DNA of 5,880 bases from Candidatus Saccharimonadota bacterium (lineage in GTDB: Bacteria > Patescibacteriota > Saccharimonadia > Saccharimonadales > UBA4665). The position numbers were made by a program, and so were the translations under genes. The DNA is taken from contig JAQGGU010000014.1 in NCBI GenBank assembly GCA_028289265.1, forward strand, positions 1-5,880, given 5' to 3'. Below the pieces are notes generated by a model that was given only the letters and a program-made list of their open reading frames with translations, was not told where the DNA came from and made no database searches. This document shows positions 1 to 4,756 of the stretch, in pieces (position 1 is the first letter of the stretch; every line of letters begins with the position of its first letter).

Positions 1-2
1 AA

Positions 3-464
3 CTGCGAGATGCTGTTTATCGGGCTGACAAGGATAATGGTGATGTATCAAAGGCGCTCACTGATCTACAGCGGCATGTTACCTCCCATATGAACACCGA
101 CCTTTCGACGGGGAATAACGCCGTCTATCCTCCAATACAGCTCCGGTACACTTACGAGCGCCTTCGGGAGGCTAACGTCAAAGCTACTAATGGGCAGGTG
201 TATACCGACGCGCAGGCTCATTGCGAGAGCCTTAACTCGACTGATTTTTCAGGAAGAAACCGCGTACCGTGTATCGAGGCTTATGTCGAAAGCCACGGAG
301 TACAGCAAAAGGCCATCCCTGACTCGATGTATAAATTCGACTTTGTTGCGCCCGTCTGGTCGCCGGATCTGGCGGGCTTCAGTCTGCTCGCCGCTGGGCT
401 TTTTGGTGTTATCGGACTAGTCACCTGGCTCGTGGGCCGGTATATGAAATCCCACGTGTCCTGA
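3..464 (+). CDS. Membrane-anchored protein of unknown function, 5'-truncated by the window edge
   Basis: The reading frame is open from position 3, so the ATG at 90 is internal: the upstream codons encode an in-frame helical stretch (LRDAVYRADKDNGDVSKAL) that runs into HMNTDLSTGNNAVYPPIQL. At least 153 residues are visible before TGA at 462-464. The chain has an N-terminal helical part, a P-P-I-Q-L-R-Y-T-Y-E-R-L segment, a C-E-S-L...V-P-C pair that could form a disulfide, and one hydrophobic C-terminal helix, roughly the 21 residues from FSLLAAGLFG onward, followed by a short basic tail (RYMKSHVS). This suggests a C-terminal anchor with most of the protein outside the cytoplasm; an additional N-terminal helix may lie upstream of the window. 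The HMNT...PPIQL...YERL pattern reminds me of an uncharacterised protein seen in Saccharibacteria genomes. No function can be assigned. It is the only gene here that ends in TGA. Confidence 0.8.
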   Translation: MRDAVYRADKDNGDVSKALTDLQRHVTSHMNTDLSTGNNAVYPPIQLRYTYERLREANVKATNGQVYTDAQAHCESLNSTDFSGRNRVPCIEAYVESHGVQQKAIPDSMYKFDFVAPVWSPDLAGFSLLAAGLFGVIGLVTWLVGRYMKSHVS

Positions 465-640
465 GGGACTGCCGCGCCATACCTTGACGTAGTAACTTAG
501 CGGTGGCAGCAGCGGTATTGTTAAAAGGCGTAAAGAGAAGTAACAAAAAGTCGACTATGAGTAGGGAGCTGACACCCGCCCTGCAGTGCTTTGCAATATT
601 CCACATACTCGGCCGGTAGCCTCGTTATAATGAAGCTATC
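465..640. other. Non-coding interval upstream of the 83-residue gene
   Basis: This is 176 bases without a credible gene; the only long ORF (minus strand, 421-606) overlaps the preceding CDS and has no family resemblance. A weak inverted repeat, CTGCCGC (469-475) against GTGGCAG (503-509, one G-T pair), follows the stop codon, but it has a long loop and no T-run, so it is not a convincing terminator. The right end holds the promoter described separately at 626-631. No structured RNA that I recognise is present. Confidence 0.5.
626..631 (+). promoter_or_regulatory. Consensus -10 box (TATAAT) for a near-leaderless transcript
   Basis: TATAAT matches the sigma-70 consensus exactly and leaves only nine bases before the ATG at 641. 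With the usual start about seven bases after the -10 box, the 5' UTR would be about 0-3 nt. There is no clear -35 box at the expected 603-608 and no Shine-Dalgarno sequence, since the box itself occupies that place. Confidence 0.65.
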
Positions 641-892
641 ATGACTTTGCTTGCTATTGTCTTACTACTTTCAATAGGGGTGTTTATCACCGCCTTTGTA
701 TCGCCGCGCAAAGGAACAAGCGCCCAACTGCGCTCACAAAGAGTACTGGATATATTCATATCAAAAATCCGCCGTTGGCCTGGATGGATACAGGGATTGA
801 TAACAAAACCGCCGATAGTATCGCACAAGACTATCGACAAGAGTGCTGAACTTGGCAAGTCTGCCCACAAAAAGAGCAAAGGCAAAGGATAG
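641..892 (+). CDS. Small basic single-pass membrane protein, unknown function
   Basis: This is an 83-residue protein. Residues about 2-20 (TLLAIVLLLSIGVFITAFV) form a hydrophobic helix, followed by a charged soluble part with an R-R-W-P-G-W motif (about 48-53) and a lysine-rich tail ending HKKSKGKG. The short N-terminus before the helix and the strongly basic C-terminus suggest that the tail stays in the cytoplasm (N-out, C-in) and could touch nucleic acid or lipid head groups; this is inference. The ATG at 641 is supported by the consensus TATAAT ten bases upstream. It appears to be a single-gene transcription unit ending at the bidirectional terminator at 942-971. No family is recognised. 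An antisense ORF (625-885, minus) covers the same bases but lacks comparable start signals. Confidence 0.7.
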   Translation: MTLLAIVLLLSIGVFITAFVSPRKGTSAQLRSQRVLDIFISKIRRWPGWIQGLITKPPIVSHKTIDKSAELGKSAHKKSKGKG

Positions 893-941
893 ACTGGTTA
901 TCGGTATGGCCGTAAAGCGAGGGTAGTGCCTATAAGTATAT

Positions 942-971
942 AAAAACAGCCCCGTGAAAGGGGCTGTTTTT
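942..971. terminator. Perfect bidirectional intrinsic terminator
   Basis: AAAAACAGCCCC (942-953) and GGGGCTGTTTTT (960-971) are exact reverse complements around a six-base loop, GTGAAA. The stem has a GC-rich core with an A-run on one side and a T-run on the other, so it can terminate transcription from both strands. It lies between two convergent genes, ending at 892 (+) and 988 (-), and would serve both. Confidence 0.93.
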
Positions 972-987
972 ATTGAAGCTTATGAGA

Positions 988-1617
988 TTAGGGCTTCTTT
1001 GTAGTGTTGGTAGTAGTACTAGGAGTTGTAGTCGACTGTGTGCTGGTGCTTGGAGCCTGTTGGGTAGAGTTTTGGCTCGTAGTGCTACAAGTCTGGCCAT
1101 TTGGATTGTCCTTCTTGTATTGGGCAATAGCTTTTGCGACCTGGCTGTCGTCTTTAAGGTTTTCCCAGAAGATGACCTGGTCGCGGTTTATGACCATTTG
1201 GTCGTATGGCGCGTGCAGTTCACAACCAAGCTTTACGAGTGATACGTTGCTGGAGTCGGTAGTCGCGGCGGCTGCTTGGCCGTTCGCGCCGCTAGTCTGC
1301 AGATAGTAAATGTTGTTCAGGTTGATGTACTTGCCGTTGAGGTCTTTGATGTTACCGAAATATACCTGACCGTTGTTCAGAAACACTGCCTGGAACTTGT
1401 CGTCCTTGACTGCCTTTTCTTCGGCGTTACCGCTAAAGTATGTCAAGCCTGCAATAGCGAGGATGATGACAGCGACAGATACGAGAAGCAGTAATGAGCC
1501 GCGCTCCAGCCACTTGCTCCAGTTCCGCTTATTGTTCGATGAACTTGTACTACTGCTGGCTGAAGAGTTGCCGGCAGGTGTTGTTGGTGTTTGGACACCA
1601 CGACTTCGGAAATCCAT
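988..1617 (-). CDS. Single-pass membrane protein with a conserved-looking extracytoplasmic domain and Ser/Thr-rich tails
   Basis: This is a 209-residue protein. Residues 17-29 are serine- and asparagine-rich, then K30-R39 is basic, and residues 41-61 form one transmembrane helix; the positive-inside rule places the N-terminus in the cytoplasm. Residues about 74-170 are the folded part, with F-L-N-N-G-Q-V-Y-F-G (79-88), N-N-I-Y-Y-L-Q (101-107), L-G-C-E-L-H-A-P (130-137) and V-I-N-R-D-Q-V-I-F-W-E-N-L (142-154). Residues 176-206 are almost entirely Thr, Ser and Gln. I recognise this pattern from uncharacterised CPR/Saccharibacteria proteins but know no function. The frame is open upstream to 1992, but the start at 1617 is preferred: a purine-rich GTAGGG lies 8 nt upstream, the protein begins just before the low-complexity linker, and a longer start would overlap the opposite-strand gene at 1789-1983. 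Confidence 0.82.
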   Translation of the reverse strand: MDFRSRGVQTPTTPAGNSSASSSTSSSNNKRNWSKWLERGSLLLLVSVAVIILAIAGLTYFSGNAEEKAVKDDKFQAVFLNNGQVYFGNIKDLNGKYINLNNIYYLQTSGANGQAAAATTDSSNVSLVKLGCELHAPYDQMVINRDQVIFWENLKDDSQVAKAIAQYKKDNPNGQTCSTTSQNSTQQAPSTSTQSTTTPSTTTNTTKKP

Positions 1618-1697
1618 ATAATATACCCTACCCTTAATTTTTATGCTTACCAGCCTAGTGTAATACATAACCCTGTCACACGCAATAAGAGGTCTAT

Positions 1698-1719
1698 CTC
1701 TGTTAACCTCTGTTAACAG
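1698..1719. repeat. Tandem CTCTGTTAAC repeat containing a perfect palindrome, possible operator
   Basis: CTCTGTTAAC occurs twice head to tail with no gap (1698-1707 and 1708-1717). The second copy plus the next two bases gives CTGTTAACAG (1710-1719), a perfect 10-base palindrome. It ends directly against the -35 box that starts at 1720. The position and symmetry suit binding of a dimeric regulator, or two dimers one helical turn apart, since the repeat period is 10 bases. Confidence 0.5.
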
Positions 1720-1749
1720 TTGACAAATAAAATCCCACCAGAGTATTTT
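1720..1749 (+). promoter_or_regulatory. Sigma-70-type promoter for the 64-residue gene
   Basis: The -35 box TTGACA (1720-1725) is a perfect consensus. An 18-base spacer leads to TATTTT (1744-1749), a four-of-six -10 match. Transcription would start near 1756, giving a leader of about 33 nt with a Shine-Dalgarno site. The TTG at 1720-1722 is an in-frame possible start codon, but it is far better explained as part of this -35 box. Confidence 0.7.
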
Positions 1750-1772
1750 AGGGGTACCATTACTAACCATAA

Positions 1773-1780
1773 GAGAGGGA
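1773..1780 (+). promoter_or_regulatory. Shine-Dalgarno site deciding the start at 1789
   Basis: GAGAGGGA lies eight bases upstream of the ATG at 1789. It is one of few clear ribosome binding sites in the window and rules in favour of this start over the TTG at 1720. Confidence 0.75.
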
Positions 1781-1788
1781 AACTTATA

Positions 1789-1983
1789 ATGGCATACAAG
1801 CACGTGAATTCGAAAGGTGTTACATACTACCTGAATTCCAAGAAGGTTACACTTCGCGGCGGAAAAGAACAGCCAATCTACTACTTCAGTAAGGATGAGC
1901 GCCCAGAGGGTGTTGACCTCCCAGAAGGTAAAGTCGTTAAGGAAAACCCACGCAACGGGTTCCTGACCGTCAGCAACAAGTAA
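1789..1983 (+). CDS. Conserved-looking 64-residue small protein, unknown function
   Basis: This is a 64-residue, basic, soluble protein beginning MAYKHVNSKGVTYYLNSK. It is rich in Tyr, Lys and Gly, with V-T-L-R-G-G-K (20-26), I-Y-Y-F-S-K-D-E-R (30-38) and E-N-P-R-N-G-F (52-58). Alternating hydrophobic and polar residues suggest a small beta-rich fold; there is no signal or membrane segment. I have seen the KGVTYYL...VTLRGGK...IYYFS...ENPRNG pattern in many CPR genomes as an unannotated protein. The ATG at 1789 is chosen because GAGAGGGA (1773-1780) is a good Shine-Dalgarno site eight bases upstream. The in-frame TTG at 1720 falls in the -35 box. The gene has its own promoter, tandem stop codons (TAA TAG, 1981-1986) and a strong terminator, which suggests a well-expressed single-gene unit. 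Ribosome or nucleic-acid binding is a guess from size and charge only. Confidence 0.85.
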   Translation: MAYKHVNSKGVTYYLNSKKVTLRGGKEQPIYYFSKDERPEGVDLPEGKVVKENPRNGFLTVSNK

Positions 1984-2005
1984 TAGGCTCAAGCTTAGAA
2001 TCTTG

Positions 2006-2034
2006 CACCCGGCATTAATTTGCCGGGTGTTTTT
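2006..2034 (+). terminator. Intrinsic terminator after the 64-residue gene
   Basis: CACCCGGCA (2006-2014) pairs perfectly with TGCCGGGTG (2021-2029) around the loop TTAATT, followed by TTTTT (2030-2034). It lies 22 bases after the stop codon at 1983. Confidence 0.92.
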
Positions 2035-2040
2035 GTTCTC

Positions 2041-2086
2041 AGGCGTCCCGCACTTGCACCCGGACTTGGCTAAACGCGGGACACCT
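2041..2086. repeat. Long-looped inverted repeat upstream of the ABC exporter promoter
   Basis: AGGCGTCCCGC (2041-2051) and GCGGGACACCT (2076-2086) are complementary over eleven positions with one mismatch, separated by 24 bases. No T-run follows, so it is not a terminator. The loop repeats CTTGCACCCGG (2053-2063), an exact copy of 2002-2012 that includes most of the left arm of the preceding terminator. It sits just upstream of the exporter promoter and may be an operator or a decayed second terminator. Confidence 0.4.
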
Positions 2087-2104
2087 GCCTATGGTAGACA
2101 GGGC

Positions 2105-2113
2105 TGGTATACT
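2105..2113 (+). promoter_or_regulatory. Extended -10 promoter (TGGTATACT) of the ABC exporter operon
   Basis: TATACT (2108-2113) is preceded by the TGn extension (2105-2107). No -35 box is evident at 2085-2090, which is common for extended -10 promoters. Only seven bases separate it from the ATG at 2121, predicting a leaderless transcript. Confidence 0.6.
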
Positions 2114-2120
2114 TACAGAG

Positions 2121-2879
2121 ATGAAGCAACCTATTCTCCAAGCCAAAAACTTACAAAAAATATATGACGGCAAGGCGGTGGTAGACGGTATCTCTTTTGA
2201 AGTGAAACAAGGTGAGATATTTGGCATCCTTGGCCCCAACGGGGCTGGCAAGACCACGACGCTCGAAATGATCGAGGCCATGCGCCCGATAGATGGCGGC
2301 GAGATTATTCTGGACGGGCTGAACGTAGCCGAGCAGCCAGACGCTATCAAGCGTATTATCGGCGTGCAGCCTCAGGCGCCGGCTTTTCAGGATAAGACCC
2401 GGTTGGTTGAGCTTATAGAGCTATTCGCCGCTGCTTACGGTGAAAAAGTCGATGCGATGAAGTTTCTGAATGACGTCCAGTTGGGTGAAAAAGCAAAAAG
2501 TTATGCAGAAAGTTTATCCGGGGGGCAGCGCCAACGCCTGAGTATAGCCGCTGCGCTTGTCCACGACCCTAAGGTATTTTTTATGGACGAGCCGACGACT
2601 GGCCTCGACCCGCAAGCCCGCCGAAACCTCTGGGATCTGGTGCAGCGCATACGGGACAAGGGTGTCACCGTAGTTATGACGACGCATTATATGGACGAAG
2701 CAGAGCTCCTCTGTGACCGCGTGGCTATCATGGACAAGGGTAAGATTATCGCTATCGACACACCCCAGAACCTGATCAAGCAGTTGCTCGGACGGGGTTT
2801 TAAAAAGTCCCAGCATGTCGAACAGGCAAATTTGGAAGACGTATTTATCGATCTTACTGGAAAGGGATTACGCGATTAA
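2121..2879 (+). CDS. ABC-2 type exporter, ATP-binding subunit (DrrA/CcmA-like)
   Basis: This 252-residue cytoplasmic ATPase powers the permease encoded immediately downstream. All nucleotide-binding motifs are intact: Walker A GPNGAGKT (38-45... starting G38), Q-loop Q85, signature LSGGQ (132-136), Walker B VFFMDE (152-157) with catalytic E157, D-loop GLDP (161-164) and switch H189. A short C-terminal region (about 215-252) with NLEDVFIDLTG is typical of drug, lipid or polysaccharide exporters that pair with ABC-2 permeases. An in-frame ATG at 2091 would add ten residues, but it lies upstream of the -10 box (2108-2113), so the ATG at 2121 is chosen; MKQPILQAKNLQKIYDG is also a normal beginning for the family. 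The substrate cannot be deduced. Homologues include antibiotic and multidrug exporters. No regulator gene is adjacent within the window. Confidence 0.95.
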   Translation: MKQPILQAKNLQKIYDGKAVVDGISFEVKQGEIFGILGPNGAGKTTTLEMIEAMRPIDGGEIILDGLNVAEQPDAIKRIIGVQPQAPAFQDKTRLVELIELFAAAYGEKVDAMKFLNDVQLGEKAKSYAESLSGGQRQRLSIAAALVHDPKVFFMDEPTTGLDPQARRNLWDLVQRIRDKGVTVVMTTHYMDEAELLCDRVAIMDKGKIIAIDTPQNLIKQLLGRGFKKSQHVEQANLEDVFIDLTGKGLRD

Positions 2880-2881
2880 TT

Positions 2882-3988
2882 ATGAGAAAGAAACTATACA
2901 CCGTCTGGGTATTTACCCGCCTTGGTACTAAGCGTTTTTTCCGTGACAAGCTGGCCATTTTCTTCGGCATATTATTCCCGCTGATATTCCTATTTGTCTT
3001 TGGCGGTATATCCGGCGGGAATAGCGCCCCCAATTTTACAGTAGCGGTAATCAATAAGTCAGTTACTCCGTTCGCTAAAGATTTCGTTGGTCAACTCGGC
3101 AAGAGTGAGGTCATAAGTATTGAAGAAGCCGTAAAGAGCGAGGCGCAGGCGACGGACCTCATGGGTAAGGGCCAGCTTGACGCTACCATCGTACTGCCGG
3201 AAACTTTTGGAGAGATAGGCGCGGACCAGTATCCTACCGGCAAAGCCCAGGTCGTATTCACTCAGAATAATACCCAGGCCGGCCAAGGTCTTGCCACTGC
3301 TTTAGAGGGTCAGTTCGCCTCGCTGAACCAGGAATTTACTAAAGTGCAGGCACCTCTCAGTGTTGAGACGAAGCAGACTAACCAGATGAGTCTGAGCAAT
3401 TTTGATTATGCGTTCGCTGGCCTACTCGGCTTCGCTATCATCGGCATGGGTATCTTTGGGCCCATAAGTGTTTTTCCTGAGCTTAAGAAGCAGGGCATCC
3501 TACGGCGCCTCCACACGACCCCGCTCAAGGTCTGGCAGTATTTTCTTTCAAATATGCTGTCCCAAGCGGCCATAGGACTGGTCTCTCTGGCGGTCATGTT
3601 CGCCGTCGCTATATCAGTCTTCCATCTGAAGGTGACGGGCAACTATCTCGAAATAGCCCTCTTCGTCATTTTTAGTATTTTCACCATCCTTGGCATTGGG
3701 CTTGCCATCGGTGGATGGGCGAGCAATGAGCGCCAGGCCCAGCCGTTGGGCCAAATAGTGGTATTTCCACTGATGTTCCTTTCCGGTACTTTCTTCCCCC
3801 GATTTATCATGCCGGAATGGCTGCAGAACCTCACGACGTTCCTGCCGCTGACGCCAGTCATCGATGGACTTAGGCTGCTAACAACTGAAGGCAAACATCT
3901 GCTCGATTTAGGTCCTCAGCTCGGGCTGATGGCTGTCTGGACCATTGTCATCTATCTCCTTGCGTTCAAACTCTTCCGCTGGGAATAA
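2882..3988 (+). CDS. ABC-2 type exporter, permease subunit
   Basis: This is a 368-residue membrane protein. The layout is that of ABC-2 permeases: a basic N-terminal amphipathic segment (RKKLYTVWVFTRLGTKRFFRDK), TM1 (about 24-42), a large extracytoplasmic region (about 43-175), then five further helices near 178-198, 226-247, 256-278, 288-309 and 345-363. The cytoplasmic link after TM2 carries E-L-K-K-Q-G-I-L-R-R-L-H-T-T-P-L (200-215), the typical coupling segment. The F-L-S-G-T-F-F-P...P-L-T-P-V-I-D-G-L-R region (299-331) is characteristic of the family. The gene starts two bases after the ATPase stop codon, so the two are co-transcribed and probably translationally coupled; a purine stretch AAAGGG (2861-2866) lies rather far upstream. 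Two permeases, or one permease dimer, would pair with two ATPase subunits. Substrate unknown; drug, lipid or peptide export are all possible. Confidence 0.93.
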   Translation: MRKKLYTVWVFTRLGTKRFFRDKLAIFFGILFPLIFLFVFGGISGGNSAPNFTVAVINKSVTPFAKDFVGQLGKSEVISIEEAVKSEAQATDLMGKGQLDATIVLPETFGEIGADQYPTGKAQVVFTQNNTQAGQGLATALEGQFASLNQEFTKVQAPLSVETKQTNQMSLSNFDYAFAGLLGFAIIGMGIFGPISVFPELKKQGILRRLHTTPLKVWQYFLSNMLSQAAIGLVSLAVMFAVAISVFHLKVTGNYLEIALFVIFSIFTILGIGLAIGGWASNERQAQPLGQIVVFPLMFLSGTFFPRFIMPEWLQNLTTFLPLTPVIDGLRLLTTEGKHLLDLGPQLGLMAVWTIVIYLLAFKLFRWE

Positions 3989-4008
3989 CCGTATACAATT
4001 TGGCGGGT

Positions 4009-4025
4009 TAACTGTAAGCCAGTTA
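4009..4025 (+). terminator. Weak hairpin after the exporter operon, possible terminator
   Basis: TAACTG (4009-4014) and CAGTTA (4020-4025) form a six-base stem with a five-base loop, TAAGC. The stem is AT-rich, and the run that follows is A rather than T, so termination on the plus strand is doubtful. It may instead be an operator near the next promoter. Confidence 0.2.
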
Positions 4026-4041
4026 TAAAAAAATATGCTTA

Positions 4042-4050
4042 TGTTAATAT
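4042..4050 (+). promoter_or_regulatory. Extended -10 promoter (TGTTAATAT) of the pilin-like gene
   Basis: TAATAT (4045-4050) carries the TGn extension (4042-4044). Only six bases separate it from the ATG at 4057, so the transcript would be leaderless. The surrounding sequence is AT-rich, and an overlapping TATATA (4048-4053) is an alternative but lies too close to the start. Confidence 0.5.
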
Positions 4051-4056
4051 ATAAGT

Positions 4057-4698
4057 ATGAAAAATTTACAACATGGCTTCACCGTCATAGAATCCTGTCT
4101 TATTATTATCACTCTAACTTTAATAGGTTTTGCCGGATGGTACGTATTTGATAAACAAAAAACAGCTATATCGCCTGAAGTGGCAGCCGAAAACCAACGG
4201 CTGAATGCCGAGGCGGCCAAATACCAGGCTTTCAGTTCTGAGGATGGCTATCAGTTCGCCCATCTCAAGACATGGACCGCGGTAGCTGCCAAAGACAGTA
4301 GCGGGCGCAATATCACGAGGGTTACCAGCCCCGATTACATTGCTTCTGGGGTAAATGAAAATGAGAAATCTACGCATCACAAGGGAGCATACATAGAATT
4401 ATCGGCCAGCAAAGATAAAGGCTTCCGAAGCATCCAGGAATACCTGCAAGCCGGCCAAGATGGTACGGGAGAGATTAAAGATTCCAAGAAGATTACTGTT
4501 GACGGTCAGGCTGGAGTGACATACAGGCTTGAATCTGCCGGCCTCGCCAAACAAGTCGTATTTACCAGGGCCAAGGGTACCGCCTATGAGATCGTATATG
4601 TCGACCCAAACACTTCGGACTTCGAAAAATACCAGGCAGATTTTGACGAGCTCGTTAAGACTTTCAATATAGTATCGCCAGATTACCCCGAGCTATAA
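4057..4698 (+). CDS. Type IV prepilin-like protein with PsbP-like globular domain
   Basis: This is a 213-residue protein. It has a short leader, MKNLQHG, then F8-T-V-I-E12 and a long hydrophobic helix to about residue 31. This is a class III (prepilin peptidase) signal: cleavage after G7 would leave an N-terminal Phe with Glu at mature position 5. A charged, alanine-rich helix (about 37-58) leads to a globular domain (about 59-209) containing E-D-G-Y-Q-F-A-H-L-K-T-W, T-V-D-G-Q-A-G-V-T-Y-R, a Y-E-I-V-Y strand and D-F-D-E-L-V-K-T-F-N-I at the end. That pattern resembles PsbP-like domains. A cysteine (C14) sits inside the hydrophobic helix, which is uncommon. The gene has its own promoter and no pilus assembly genes around it, so it may be an orphan minor pilin or a pseudopilin-like surface protein. 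The prepilin signal is clear; the domain assignment is less sure. Confidence 0.8.
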   Translation: MKNLQHGFTVIESCLIIITLTLIGFAGWYVFDKQKTAISPEVAAENQRLNAEAAKYQAFSSEDGYQFAHLKTWTAVAAKDSSGRNITRVTSPDYIASGVNENEKSTHHKGAYIELSASKDKGFRSIQEYLQAGQDGTGEIKDSKKITVDGQAGVTYRLESAGLAKQVVFTRAKGTAYEIVYVDPNTSDFEKYQADFDELVKTFNIVSPDYPEL

Positions 4699-4701
4699 CG
4701 C

Positions 4702-4719
4702 TCATGCATGAATGTTCAT
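4702..4719. repeat. Palindromic TCAT/ATGA cluster beside the -35 box
   Basis: TCATGCATGA (4702-4711) is a perfect 10-base palindrome, and ATGAA (4708-4712) is mirrored by TTCAT (4715-4719), whose last base is the first of the -35 box. It could be an operator for the downstream gene. Short AT-rich palindromes also arise by chance. Confidence 0.3.
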
Positions 4720-4747
4720 AGACAATTCTAAGCAAAAGTGTTATAAT
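4719..4747 (+). promoter_or_regulatory. Sigma-70-type promoter of the 244-residue gene and dus operon
   Basis: TAGACA (4719-4724, five of six against TTGACA), an exact 17-base spacer and TATAAT (4742-4747, consensus) with a TGn extension (4739-4741) make this the best promoter in the window. The ATG at 4757 lies nine bases after the -10 box, so the 5' UTR is expected to be about 0-3 nt. Confidence 0.8.
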
Positions 4748-4756
4748 GTATAGGTA

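Larger units (their letters stand above)
1618..1788. promoter_or_regulatory. Divergent intergenic region with promoters for both flanking genes
   Basis: This interval separates the starts of the minus-strand gene (ATG at 1617) and the plus-strand gene (ATG at 1789). On the minus strand, an AAGGGTAGGG stretch supplies a Shine-Dalgarno-like site; a -10 candidate (CATAAA, about 1640-1650) is weak and not well placed against any -35. On the plus strand a good promoter and an operator-like repeat are listed separately. A shared regulator could control both genes from here, but nothing shows that directly. Confidence 0.55.

Noticed and set aside
462..464. TGA as a sense codon (Gracilibacteria/Absconditabacteria-type code 25)
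   Set aside because: All other genes are open without internal TGA, and reading through this TGA adds only about a dozen unconvincing residues before TAG at 498-500.
469..509. CTGCCGC/GTGGCAG inverted repeat as a terminator of the first gene
   Set aside because: The loop is long, the stem is interrupted by a G-T pair and no T-run follows.
421..606. Minus-strand 61-residue ORF
   Set aside because: It overlaps the 3' end of the first CDS, has no ribosome binding site or recognisable protein features, and is best seen as chance.
625..885. Minus-strand 86-residue ORF antisense to the 641-892 gene
   Set aside because: It lacks promoter and start signals; the plus strand has a consensus TATAAT and a natural membrane-protein composition.
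973..1621. Several plus-strand ORFs inside the minus-strand gene
   Set aside because: Shadows produced by the Thr/Ser/Asn-rich codons of the real gene; no start signals or family resemblance.
1618..1992. Extension of the minus-strand membrane protein up to 1992
   Set aside because: It would overlap the whole 64-residue gene and its promoter on the other strand; the region between has no start signals, and the protein beginning at 1617 has a Shine-Dalgarno-like site.
2091..2120. ATG at 2091 as the start of the ABC ATPase (adds 10 residues)
   Set aside because: The extended -10 box (2105-2113) lies between this ATG and the one at 2121, so 2091 would not be on the transcript; the family normally starts at a position matching 2121.
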